Positions 26,030-34,138 of a DNA stretch of 64,000 bases are shown here, one piece after another. Location: positions 62,001 through 126,000 of the forward strand of contig SFGZ01000002.1 in NCBI GenBank assembly GCA_004557505.1, read 5' to 3'. The DNA is from Coriobacteriaceae bacterium. Its GTDB lineage: Bacteria > Actinomycetota > Coriobacteriia > Coriobacteriales > Atopobiaceae. Both the position numbers and the translations under genes were made by a program. Numbering within the stretch: position 1 is the first letter of the stretch; every line of letters starts with the position of its first letter. The notes under the pieces were generated by a model. The model searched no databases and was not told the origin of the DNA. It saw only the letters and a list, made by a program, of their open reading frames with translations.

Positions 26030-26454
26030 GCACCACCAGCCTCAGCCTCAGCGGCAGCGAGCACTGCGTTGGCTTGCTCTACCGTCAACTGTGAAAGCTT
26101 CGTATGCTCAAACGAGCGAATCTTGGCTTTGATGAAGTCATTCAAACCCGAGCGTGCATAATCCGCCAAGACTGCCCGCACTTGCTCAATCGGCAACAAC
26201 TCCGGCACCTGCTCAGGCTCGCCTAGGGGTGGTTCTTCGGCGGGTTCGTCTTCGACGAGTTCTGTCTCCAGTATGTCCTCATCCGCATACGGGTTCTCGA
26301 GCCTGGCTGCGGTGATTGGGCGCTCGCCTGGCATCCCGGCGTGATCCTCGATAGTGTTCCACGCCATCTGCTCCACGATCGCTCCCATGCTGGTTACGGC
26401 CTCGGCCATCTGGTTCAGGAGGCCGATAATCTGGTTAGCTTCACGAATATTCAT
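26026..26454 (-). CDS. hypothetical phage replication-operon protein
   Basis: The 142-residue acidic protein has an N-terminal helix (MNIREANQIIGLLNQMAEAV), a Glu/Pro-rich linker and a C-terminal helical region (IEQVRAVLADYARSGLNDFI, then LTVEQANAVLAAAEAEAGGA). It has the size and position of small proteins that precede DUF2800 in related phages. I do not recognise a function. Its ends overlap both neighbours by four bases. Confidence 0.65.
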   Translation of the reverse strand: MNIREANQIIGLLNQMAEAVTSMGAIVEQMAWNTIEDHAGMPGERPITAARLENPYADEDILETELVEDEPAEEPPLGEPEQVPELLPIEQVRAVLADYARSGLNDFIKAKIRSFEHTKLSQLTVEQANAVLAAAEAEAGGA

Positions 26455-26660
26455 TCCTGCTCACTACCTTTGGTGGTGTTGTAGCGTTCGGGATAGAGGG
26501 CGCGTGCCAGAGCCATCAAATCGTCATCGTTATCCACAAGGCTGACCGTTTCTGGCACGGGGCGGCGCATCGAGTGTTTCCCAATGGTGGTGCGCTCGGT
26601 GCGTCCGGTAATACGCCGCATCAGGCGGCTCAACCGGCTTTCGTTTCGCTTATGTCGCAT
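26451..26660 (-). CDS. small basic hypothetical phage protein
   Basis: I chose the ATG at 26660 (69 aa) because AAGGAG lies about 8 bases upstream. The frame runs further up but into the preceding gene. The N-terminus is strongly basic (MRHKRNESRLSRLMRRITGR), suggesting nucleic-acid binding. The C-terminus is acidic (SLVDNDDDLMALARALYPER). It is translationally coupled to the next gene. Confidence 0.55.
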   Translation of the reverse strand: MRHKRNESRLSRLMRRITGRTERTTIGKHSMRRPVPETVSLVDNDDDLMALARALYPERYNTTKGSEQE

Positions 26661-26673
26661 CGCAATCACTCCT

Positions 26674-27162
26674 TCACTTGGTTCGGTTTTGTTGCTTTGC
26701 TCTATAAGCCACGCCAAAGGTCGATTCCGGACGGTCGGCCTCGAGAATCTTTCGTGCCCGCTTAATCGCCCTGTTGTAAGCGTGACGAATAGCTGACTCG
26801 TCCTTGTGCTCAGCCCGAGCTAGTTCAGCGAACGAATACCCATCCAAGACGACTGCTTCGATCAGGAATCGTTGACGCTCAGACAGGCCAGCGAACGTGG
26901 TGGCAACCGCCTGCTTGTTCAGGAGGTCGCGCTCGATATCAATGTCGGCAGCGAAATGCATACCTTCCTTGGGGAATTCGAATGGGGATGAGTGCCGATC
27001 CCGGCGGGTGTCTGCCCTGTTTGTTTTCTTCCACCGCGCATCATGCTCCAGCAGAGTCTGCGTAATCGGGCTATCGGATGGGAGTTGAACTTCGATGCGC
27101 TCGTCAGTGACGAAATCGAAGCGGAAAGTAACGTGATTTGGCGTGTTGTCGGTCGTGCTCAT
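26674..27162 (-). CDS. phage sigma-70 region 4-like regulator
   Basis: The 162-residue protein has an N-terminal part of unknown role and a C-terminal region 4-like helix-turn-helix (LSERQRFLIEAVVLDGYSFAELARAEHKDESAIRHAYNRAIKRARKIL, split here only for description). It is the first gene of the leftward replication operon and so may control it. It starts after GAAAGG. Regulatory role is inference. Confidence 0.7.
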   Translation of the reverse strand: MSTTDNTPNHVTFRFDFVTDERIEVQLPSDSPITQTLLEHDARWKKTNRADTRRDRHSSPFEFPKEGMHFAADIDIERDLLNKQAVATTFAGLSERQRFLIEAVVLDGYSFAELARAEHKDESAIRHAYNRAIKRARKILEADRPESTFGVAYRAKQQNRTK

Positions 27163-27611
27163 GACAGCGCCCTTTCTTTGTCAGAAAGAGCCGCATGAGC
27201 GAGCTGCCGTTATTCACTTGTTTCTGCAAACCGAAGTCGTCTTGAGCGCTGATAGAGAAGTGGCGGGCAACCCATAATCGGATTGCCCGCCAGCGTCAGC
27301 TCACTCAATTGGCTCCCTCGGTTTTACAGAGGAATCTGCCCGTGTAGCTTGCACCGGCACCAGTGGAGCCACACGCCGATGTTTGCAACCATCAGCAATC
27401 TAGCTGGGCAGACCCGCCACCGCGTTTGAGCGTGAACCTAGTTGAGCAATTTTGAGTGCCAACTCAGATAGAATTGGTGCCGTTAATAACTTCAACAGCC
27501 AAGCTTCGGTCTGCTTGTTTTTAACGGTAGAAAACAGCACCTGCGGAAATGAGGACACTTTTACGCACCGTGATGCACGATGATGCAAAACTTCGCGAGA
27601 GGAGGACGCGC
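27163..27611. promoter_or_regulatory. divergent intergenic region between phage replication operon and ABC-3C system
   Basis: No convincing gene is seen in this stretch. It must hold promoters for the leftward operon and the rightward defence cassette. A perfect 9-base stem GGCGGGCAA/TTGCCCGCC occupies 27262-27291 with a 12-base loop and no T-run on either side. It is therefore more likely a regulatory hairpin or operator than a terminator. Confidence 0.5.
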
Positions 27612-28745
27612 ATGATCTCTTTCAAAGCGTTGTTTCGCGTGCTCAACAAGTACCTCGCCAATGACGAGGATGTGCCTGAGTTCTTCCGAACCGTCATGGC
27701 TCTCGTGACAGATGTACCTGAATCGGATTGGGGAACAAGCAAAGATCCAGTAGACCGGCTATCAGATTCAACAATTCGCAGCTATGTCAGCCGTGGCCTC
27801 TCGAAGAAGTTAGCGAAAAATATCGTCTACCACTTAACCCTAGAAAAGCTCGAGGGCAGAATTTGGGATTTCGATGATGAGCCCAGAGAACTGATAGCAC
27901 AGGATCTATCCGGCTACGATCCGACCGTTAATGGCAAGAATGTCGCTGGGAAAATCTGTCAGTGGCTACAAGAGATGATTCGTTCCCAAGCCGGGCTGAT
28001 TACTCAGAGTGAGATGGAGCAGCAACACCAAGCACAAATCAATGCCGATCTTATGGGTAAGTATGGTGAGTATTTGCTGCGAGAAGCACACCAACACTGT
28101 GCCATGCCGGGTTGTGACCACCTGCTCAATGTCTCCAAAAACGGTAAAGTTCAGCCAGTTTTCGCAGTCGCCATTATCGACAAAACGTTAGATCCTGAGC
28201 TGGGAAACCTGATCGCTATGTGCCCGCGATGCCAAGGCACGTACCAGCTTGATGACTCAAAGAAACTCCGCACCCAGTTACGGGCAGCAAAGAAGATGCT
28301 CTCTGATCAAATCAGGGCCGAAGAAATTCTTGATACCATCGAACTCGATAAAGGCATCACCGCAGTAGTTCGTGGCATTTCAAAGCTCAAGCATGGCGAA
28401 CTAGCCCAAGCGAGGCTCGACCCCAAAGAGCTCGTCAACAAGATAGATGAGAACATCGAGTACGCGCTCTACATAACAGTGAGGAACTTCGTACTGGATT
28501 ATTTCACCAAGGTTCGCACGATTATCACTAGTCTCGACAAGGGTGGCGAGATCGAGTATGACGAAGTGCAAGACCAGATGCGTTCCATCTACAAAAAGCT
28601 CGCAAAAACCAAAGCCACAAAAACTCAAATCTTCACGAACATTTACACCAAAGTCCACCGAGCAACACTGCAAGAGGATATTTACTGTCAAATCTTCGTC
28701 TGCTACTTCATTCAAACCTGCGAGGTGTTCGATGCAATTGCCTAA
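27612..28745 (+). CDS. ABC-three-component (ABC-3C) system effector with zinc-finger/HNH-like region and C-terminal ABC-3C domain
   Basis: The ATG at 27612 follows AGGAGG and gives 377 residues. A frame to 27549 lacks a signal. The middle region pairs cysteines as in HNH or zinc-ribbon folds (HCAMPGCDHLLNV ... NLIAMCPRCQGTYQL), though the usual HNH histidine pattern is incomplete. The C-terminal 110 residues (ENIEYALYITVRNFVLDYF ... DIYCQIFVCYFIQTCEVFDAI) look like the ABC-3C C-terminal helper domain. The next two genes are a small middle component and a DUF2326 ATPase, the hallmark trio of ABC-3C conflict systems described from comparative genomics. The expected role is antiphage or anti-plasmid defence carried by the prophage. 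The target is unknown. Confidence 0.75.
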   Translation: MISFKALFRVLNKYLANDEDVPEFFRTVMALVTDVPESDWGTSKDPVDRLSDSTIRSYVSRGLSKKLAKNIVYHLTLEKLEGRIWDFDDEPRELIAQDLSGYDPTVNGKNVAGKICQWLQEMIRSQAGLITQSEMEQQHQAQINADLMGKYGEYLLREAHQHCAMPGCDHLLNVSKNGKVQPVFAVAIIDKTLDPELGNLIAMCPRCQGTYQLDDSKKLRTQLRAAKKMLSDQIRAEEILDTIELDKGITAVVRGISKLKHGELAQARLDPKELVNKIDENIEYALYITVRNFVLDYFTKVRTIITSLDKGGEIEYDEVQDQMRSIYKKLAKTKATKTQIFTNIYTKVHRATLQEDIYCQIFVCYFIQTCEVFDAIA

Positions 28746-28956
28746 CAAACTCTACTCATACCAATGCTCGACACTCGCGCTGCTTCCACCTATCCTGCGC
28801 ATACTTGACCAAGGTGAGATCCACGTCCATGAATTATTTATGCAAACCAGAAGCCACCTAATCGACTCCACGGATTTTCTAGCAGCGATTGACTGCCTCT
28901 ACGCCTTGCGGGCAATCGACATGACCGATGAAGGGATGGTCTATCGTGCTCACTAG
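28732..28956 (+). CDS. ABC-3C system middle component
   Basis: The 74-residue protein (MQLPNKLYSYQCSTLALLPP ... LIDSTDFLAAIDCLYALRAIDM) starts inside the end of the effector gene and ends inside the start of the ATPase gene. That gives the tightly overlapping arrangement effector-MC-ATPase. Size, the L-[F/Y]-x-[Y/F] start and a winged-helix-like DFLAAIDCLYALRAI stretch fit middle components of ABC-3C systems, which bridge effector and ATPase. Assignment rests mainly on context. Confidence 0.72.
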   Translation: MQLPNKLYSYQCSTLALLPPILRILDQGEIHVHELFMQTRSHLIDSTDFLAAIDCLYALRAIDMTDEGMVYRAH

Positions 28957-30580
28957 CATCTACTCAAAAGCATTCAAAGACCACGGGCAAATTCGTCCGC
29001 CGATCCATTTCCACGAAGGTCTTAACGTGGTTCTCGGTGAACCTGATGGCAAAAACTCCATCGGCAAATCCTCAACGCTCCTAGCCATTGACTTCGTATT
29101 CGGTGGAGACTCCTACCTCAAAAGCGATGGCGTAAGTCACGTCGGACACCACACCATCTATTTCACTTTCACCTTCGCCGGCCAGGACTATCACTTTGCT
29201 CGCGATACCCGAAGCGCGGAGCAGATCTTCGTTACCAATAGCCAATACGAGCGCCAACCAGAGGTGTGGAGCCACCAAGAATTCGTGAACTGGCTCAAGC
29301 AACAATACGGGCTCGATTTCCCAGGCTTATCCTTCCGGAAAGCCCGCAGCAGCTTCTTCCGCATCTATGGAAAAGAAAACTACGACGAGCTACATCCGCT
29401 ACGCGGAATTCCAGGGCAAAACAAAGAGAAGTCCATTGCGCTGCTCATCCAGCTGTTCAACAGATATCAGGAAATAGAACGACTCCACGAACGTTTGCAC
29501 GAGCAAACAGAAAAGCTCTCAACCTTCAAAAAGGCGCGCTCATATAACTTCATACCCGCCATGGTTGGCGGAAAAACCCAATACGAGCAAAACGTTCACC
29601 GCATCGGAGAACTTGAAGCTGATCTTGCCAGCCTCACCGAAGCACAAGCCGTAAAGCATAGCGAGGACGACATTCAACGCAGCCAGCAGAAAGCAGAAAT
29701 GCAAGATGCCAAGCGAGTCCTCGAAGATAAAATCGCTGCTCTACGCAGGCGAAAAATCCTCAACGACCTTAGCCTCGAATACGGTCTAGCGCCAACAGAA
29801 GCAGATCTTTCTGCACTGCAAGAATTCTTCCCCGACGCTAACCTGCGCAAGCTCTACGAAGTTGAGAACTATCACAAGAAACTCGCACAAATCCTAGGCG
29901 ACGCCTTTGAGAGTGAAAGCCAAGAAATTACCAGCCAACTCGAGGAACTCAAGCAGCAAGCCCAAGCACTAGATAAACAGATGCGCGACTTAGGATTTGT
30001 AGGAAACATCTCCCGCGAGTTCCTCAAAGCTCACAGGAAACTTACCAGTGAGATCGATGCGATCCGCAAACAAAATGATGCGTATAAGACACTTAAGGAA
30101 CTCGAGGACTATAAGCGAATCACCAAGGAACGCCTGGAGAAAGCTATTGAGCTCATCCTAGCTGAACTGCAGCATCAAATTAATGAACAGATGATGCAAT
30201 TCAACGATGAGCTATTTGCCGACAAACGCAACGCACCTGTGCTCGCGTTCAATACCTACAACAGCTACAACTTTTGCACGCCAAACGACAAAGGCACAGG
30301 CGCAAACTTCAAAGGCCTCGTTCTCTACGACCTCGCAGTATTCGCCCTCACCGGCCTTCCAGCCCTAGCTCACGATTCGCTGCTATTCAAGAACATCGAA
30401 GATGAAGCCGTTGCAGGCATCATGCGCATCTACAATCGAGCTACCAAGCAAGTATTCATCGCCTTCGACAAGCAAGGCTCCTATTCCCCAGAGGTAACGC
30501 AAATAGCTGAGAGTCGAGCCGTCCTGCACTTGAGCCGAGGCGGAGCAGAACTCTACGGAGCACCGTGGAATCAAAATTAG
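28946..30580 (+). CDS. DUF2326 ABC/SMC-like ATPase of an ABC-3C system
   Basis: I chose the GTG at 28946, seven bases behind AAGGGATGG. It overlaps the middle component by 11 bases. The 544-residue protein has a RecN/Rad50-like head split by a coiled coil. Walker A is at residues 31-43 (GEPDGKNSIGKSS), a helical coiled-coil region spans about 160-420 (Glu/Gln/Lys-rich heptads), and the C-terminal head has the Walker B-like LPALAHDSLLFKNIED. It senses DNA or nucleoprotein and is thought to gate the effector. Family features match DUF2326. Confidence 0.85.
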   Translation: MLTSIYSKAFKDHGQIRPPIHFHEGLNVVLGEPDGKNSIGKSSTLLAIDFVFGGDSYLKSDGVSHVGHHTIYFTFTFAGQDYHFARDTRSAEQIFVTNSQYERQPEVWSHQEFVNWLKQQYGLDFPGLSFRKARSSFFRIYGKENYDELHPLRGIPGQNKEKSIALLIQLFNRYQEIERLHERLHEQTEKLSTFKKARSYNFIPAMVGGKTQYEQNVHRIGELEADLASLTEAQAVKHSEDDIQRSQQKAEMQDAKRVLEDKIAALRRRKILNDLSLEYGLAPTEADLSALQEFFPDANLRKLYEVENYHKKLAQILGDAFESESQEITSQLEELKQQAQALDKQMRDLGFVGNISREFLKAHRKLTSEIDAIRKQNDAYKTLKELEDYKRITKERLEKAIELILAELQHQINEQMMQFNDELFADKRNAPVLAFNTYNSYNFCTPNDKGTGANFKGLVLYDLAVFALTGLPALAHDSLLFKNIEDEAVAGIMRIYNRATKQVFIAFDKQGSYSPEVTQIAESRAVLHLSRGGAELYGAPWNQN

Positions 30581-30628
30581 GTCATAAGAACAGAAGTTAT
30601 ACGTCAAACAAATAAGAGGAGTAATCGA

Positions 30629-31097
30629 ATGTACAAGAGAACATATGGCTGGATTCAAAATCCATCAAATTTCGATAATCTAAAACTCGTTGTTCAGATT
30701 TTTGATCCAACTTCTGTTCACTATGCAAAGCTAGAGAACATTCTCGTTCCTCAGCTCATACCATTTGATAACCTCAGGGCTTTGCTTCTGAAAAACTCAA
30801 TGAAGGCAAGAATTCTTTTCAGTACCAGGAATTGGTCGGCACGTCGAAAGACGCTACTGGTAAATCGGCTACGGAGAGAAGCGAAGCCGTCGCAGACGGC
30901 CTGATTCAGGTATCGATATTGCCTCTCAGTCACATAAAACAACAGGGAAGCGATGGACTGACAATTGGACTGCAGACGGCTATCTGAGATGGGCGCTGAG
31001 CCTCAACCTAGTGAGTCATAATCGATCTACAGACGAGTGCTCAATAACAGATTTAGGATTGCAGTTCTCAAAGTCTACGGCGAAAACCAACGATGAC
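30629..31097 (+). pseudogene. remnant of a FokI-like type IIS restriction endonuclease (recognition subdomain only)
   Basis: Read through two frameshifts (near 30815 and 30963), the sequence gives RTYGWIQNPSNFDNLK, VVQIFDPTSVHY, YQELVGTSKDATGKS, EAVADGLIQVSILP, NWTADGYLRWALSL and SITDLGLQFSKS. FokI has the same blocks in the same order: RTFGWVQNPGKFENLK, VVQVFDRNSK, YKELVGT, CDAIIQATI, DNWSSDGFLRWAHAL and VITDVGLAYSKS. Only the first recognition subdomain (about 150 residues) survives. The other DNA-recognition domains and the cleavage domain are gone, and the sequence breaks off at KTNDD. The first intact stretch starts MYKRTYGWIQ behind GAGGAG. It cannot be functional. Confidence 0.8.
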
Positions 31098-31121
31098 CCA
31101 CGCAGCATAACCGCCCCCGAT

Positions 31122-31340
31122 GTGTCCACTTTCCGGGGGTCAGGCCCGGGGGTCGGGCCCCTCTGGAAACTGCTGATTGATCGTGAGATGACAAAAACAG
31201 ATCTCCAAAAAGCAACTGGGCTAAGCGCGGCCACAATCGCCAAGCTCGGACGAGGAGGCAATGTCACGACCGACGTTCTTGTCCGTATTTGCGAAGCATT
31301 GGAATGTAAACTAAACGATATAGTAGAAATCGTGAGGTAG
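31122..31340 (+). CDS. Xre-family helix-turn-helix regulator, N-terminus uncertain
   Basis: The helix-turn-helix part (LWKLLIDREMTKTDLQKATG, LSAATIAKLGRGGNVTTDVL, CEALECKLNDIVEIV) is a complete Xre domain of the kind that controls restriction-modification genes. The usual start would be a few residues before LWKLL, but no ATG is there. A GTG at 31122 is possible. The frame is also open back to 31011 through the FokI-like remnant, making a chance fusion. A GC-rich joint (about 31098-31160, repeated GGGGGTC and GGCCC blocks) lies between the two parts. The next gene is a C5 methyltransferase, so this may be its controller. Confidence 0.65.
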   Translation: MSTFRGSGPGVGPLWKLLIDREMTKTDLQKATGLSAATIAKLGRGGNVTTDVLVRICEALECKLNDIVEIVR

Positions 31341-31537
31341 ATTAGCGGAGTTCTCAAGCGGCACCGAGGCACGTGTACTTGAGAAGGGTTGTGTTACCTC
31401 TAGTGGACGGCAAAAGCGTGATGGTAAACTTAGCGCGTTTTCGACTATAGGTCACGCTGAGCATCTCGCTAAAATAGGGAGGAGTCATGTCGACATCTCA
31501 TGGCTGGAACTTCTATTCGGATTGAGGAGAGGTTAAG

Positions 31538-32485
31538 ATGAGCAATGTACTTACCTCAGTAGAGGTTTGTGCAGGCGCGGGCGGTCAAGCTCTAGGCCTA
31601 GAGATGGCGGGATTCGAACACTTAGCTTGTGTTGAGATTGATCCTGATGCTTGTAAGACTCTCAAAAGGAATAGACCCAATTGGAATGTCATTGAGACGG
31701 ATCTCAGAACTTGGGAACCAGATCCTAGTTTGGTAGGCGTGGATTTGTTGGCCGGAGGCGTTCCCTGCCCTCCGTTTTCGATTGCTGGTCATCAGCTTGG
31801 CGAAGCAGATGAACGCGATTTGTTCCCTGAGATGATCCGCTTGGCTCGAGTTTTACAGCCAAAAGCGGTGATGATTGAAAATGTCCGTGGCTTATTGGGG
31901 ACGAAGTTTCATAACTATCGTGAGCGCATTCTAAAAGAGTTTGAAAGCATAGGGTACTTGTCCTGTGGCTGGGAGCTTGTTAATGCTGCTGATTTTGGTG
32001 TCCCGCAGAGTCGTTCAAGAGCGATTCTTGTCTTGGTTCGATCTGAGCATATTTTTGATTTTCAATGGCCGACGGTAGCAGACCATCGAGTTACTGTCGG
32101 TGATGCGTTAGCTTCGCTGATGAAAGAAAACGGGTGGCGTGGAGCTTCTGAATGGGCATCCAATGCGCAAGGTATTGCCCCAACATTAGTGGGTGGTTCG
32201 AAGAAACACGGGGGTGCAGATCTCGGGCCTTCTCGCGCGAAGACAGCGTGGCTGAATTTGGGAGTAGATGGAAGAGGCGTATCCGATACCCCGCCAGGTT
32301 CAGACTTCGAAGGACTGCCTAGGCTGACTGTTAAAATGGCAGCCGTCATCCAGGGTTTCCCCGAATCTTGGGAGTTTTCCGGTAAGAAAACCCCAGCTTA
32401 CCGACAAGTTGGTAATGCATTCCCTCCGCCAGTCGCTCGAAGTATTGGTTTAGAGATTCGAAGGGCGCTTGAGAGTCGGCACTAA
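31538..32485 (+). CDS. C5-cytosine DNA methyltransferase (type II modification enzyme)
   Basis: The ATG at 31538 follows GGAGAGG. The 315-residue enzyme has motif I EVCAGAGGQALGLEMAG, motif IV GGVPCPPFSIAG with the catalytic Cys, motif VI MIENVRGLL, motif VIII PQSRSRAILVLVR and motif X YRQVGNAFPPPVA. All motifs are intact, unlike the phage copy at 3,611-5,148. The short variable region (about 90 residues) sets its target. An HNH protein follows 43 bases later, so the pair may be a restriction-modification system. Confidence 0.92.
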   Translation: MSNVLTSVEVCAGAGGQALGLEMAGFEHLACVEIDPDACKTLKRNRPNWNVIETDLRTWEPDPSLVGVDLLAGGVPCPPFSIAGHQLGEADERDLFPEMIRLARVLQPKAVMIENVRGLLGTKFHNYRERILKEFESIGYLSCGWELVNAADFGVPQSRSRAILVLVRSEHIFDFQWPTVADHRVTVGDALASLMKENGWRGASEWASNAQGIAPTLVGGSKKHGGADLGPSRAKTAWLNLGVDGRGVSDTPPGSDFEGLPRLTVKMAAVIQGFPESWEFSGKKTPAYRQVGNAFPPPVARSIGLEIRRALESRH

Positions 32486-32528
32486 GCTTGCCCAACCGAT
32501 TACTGTGCGCGGCGTGGTATCCTTGTAA

Positions 32529-33260
32529 GTGTATGTGAATGACCAATCTGAATCGATTTCTCCCTCTGGGTTGCCTTGGTGGCAAGTAGGTGGCACTACA
32601 AAGCGCATCGCCGCCTATCTTTGGTTCAATGTAGAGGTTGGTAGTCTGTTCACGATGGCTGAAGTGCGGAAAGCGGCCAACATTGAGCAACAAACTCAGT
32701 CAGACCGCAGGATGCGCGAACTCCGGGAACAGGGATGGGTTGTCGCGGGATACAAAGATGAGAAGGATTTACCTCGAGATACGTATCGGCTAAAGGCTAG
32801 AGGGAAACGCCTTTGGGTTGGAGAGCGGATTGAGAGAGACGTGATCTCGAACAAGCTTAGGCGTGAAGTGTTCGCTCGTGATAATAACACCTGCGTGATA
32901 TGCGGAGTCGTGGCAGGCGAGCCATACCCAGATTTACCCTCGGTTAAGGCTAGGATGACCGTCGGTCATCGTGTTCCCAACCAGCGACTTGGTACAGCGA
33001 CTTTGGATAATGTACAAACCGAGTGTGCCCGGTGTAATGAAACAATAAGAAATCTACTCGACGATCCCGAGACCTTCGAGGCTTTGAAACCCTTGCTTGA
33101 CACTCTCACTCAGGCTGAGCTCAAAGAGCTAAGCAAATGGATTGCTGACGGAAAACGGAGACTAAGCAATCTGGATTTAGCATATTCTAAATATCATGCG
33201 CTGAATGAAGTTGGAAAAGAACAGGCTGATACATATATCGCTACTCTTCTTATTAAATAG
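32529..33260 (+). CDS. HNH endonuclease with winged-helix N-terminus, probable cognate restriction enzyme
   Basis: The gene starts at a GTG (32529; another GTG at 32535 is possible). The N-terminal 95 residues look like a winged helix (FTMAEVRKAANIEQQTQSDRRMREL, REQGWVVAGY). The centre holds an HNH domain (RREVFARDNNTCVICG ... MTVGHRVPNQRLGTATLDNVQTECARCNETIRN) with the two CxxC zinc pairs. HNH restriction enzymes with this layout are often paired with C5 methyltransferases, as here. It is the last gene before GC-rich host DNA. Restriction specificity cannot be read from the sequence. Confidence 0.75.
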   Translation: MYVNDQSESISPSGLPWWQVGGTTKRIAAYLWFNVEVGSLFTMAEVRKAANIEQQTQSDRRMRELREQGWVVAGYKDEKDLPRDTYRLKARGKRLWVGERIERDVISNKLRREVFARDNNTCVICGVVAGEPYPDLPSVKARMTVGHRVPNQRLGTATLDNVQTECARCNETIRNLLDDPETFEALKPLLDTLTQAELKELSKWIADGKRRLSNLDLAYSKYHALNEVGKEQADTYIATLLIK

Positions 33261-33831
33261 TTAATCCCTATCCCCTCGCTGTTGCTTGAAATGCAGTTTG
33301 TTTTCACGGTGTCGAGGTGGAGAACATCTATGAATGTCTTCATTGTAGCTTGTTTTCATGGCATCAATGCTGTGCGGAAATGTATGATCCTCCGTCGGCC
33401 GTGTTGATTTTAACGTTTCATTCGTGTGAGTTGTGAAATCAGGACATTTCGGCGCAATCATACTCGGCATTTTGCCTGCTTTGCGAAATGCGATGATGGT
33501 GAAAACTGGATCTTGACTGGTGACGCAACCTTGGCGCGCCAGAGCGAACTTTTGCGCGGCAGGGAGGTGGACGTGCAGTTTTTGCGCCACTTTTCGTTGC
33601 GGAGGTTTTATGTGAAGACGAAGGCTGTCGCATGTCGCTGACTCGGTTGCCTCGTGCTTCAACACTCTGACCGCCGTTTTGGCTTGTTATCAAGCGACAA
33701 AGCCCACCCGCGCCACCGCTGTCCCGCCGCCCACTTTGTATCATCTTCGGCAGCTACATAACGGTATCCCGGGCGTCGTCAGGCGCCCCCGCCCGCGCCG
33801 GAGCACCGGTGCCAGAAGAAGGAGAAGAACC
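33261..33831. other. phage-chromosome junction and upstream region of the fatty-acid operon
   Basis: GC content climbs across this stretch and no gene is convincing. A 134-codon minus-strand frame is present but its composition (many Pro/His/Lys, no domain) looks non-coding. Around 33540-33600, TTTTGCGCGGCAG resembles the inverted form of a segment in the intergenic dyad at 50,437-50,511, so an interspersed host repeat may lie here. I could not identify an attachment site because the left end of the element is outside the window. The promoter of acpP should lie here. Confidence 0.4.
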
Positions 33832-34065
33832 ATGGCAGAGTCCACTTTCGATCGCGTCGTCACCATCCTCAAGGACCAGGAGGGCCTGGACGACGTCGAG
33901 CTCACCCGCGACACCAACCTCGCGAGCGTCGGCCTTGACTCCATGGCCACCGTCGAGGCCGTCATGGCCTGCGAGGACGAGTTTGGCATCGAGATCGACC
34001 CCGAGGCCAACCCCAAGACCGTCGGCGAGTTCGTCAACCTCGTCGACGGGCTGCTCGCCAAGTAG
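33832..34065 (+). CDS. acpP: acyl carrier protein
   Basis: The 77-residue protein carries growing acyl chains as thioesters on 4'-phosphopantetheine. The attachment Ser is in the motif VGLDSMATVEAVMA (family motif DSL; here DSM). The start ATG lies behind AGAAGGAG. It is the first gene of the fab-acc operon, 73 bases before fabK. Confidence 0.95.
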   Translation: MAESTFDRVVTILKDQEGLDDVELTRDTNLASVGLDSMATVEAVMACEDEFGIEIDPEANPKTVGEFVNLVDGLLAK

Positions 34066-34138
34066 CGAGGCCGCGCCGGCGCGGGAGAAACGCACGAGAG
34101 CCGGGACAGCCGGAGCCAGGACTAAGGACCAACCTCAC

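Noticed and set aside
28732..28956. Small frame between the two large ABC-3C genes considered spurious
   Set aside because: Rejected as spurious because its overlaps with both neighbours and its size match the expected middle component, so it is listed as a gene.
33261..33665. Minus-strand frame of 134 codons at the phage-host boundary
   Set aside because: No domain, odd composition rich in Pro, His and Lys, no convincing ribosome-binding site, and overlap with a sequence that resembles an intergenic repeat.
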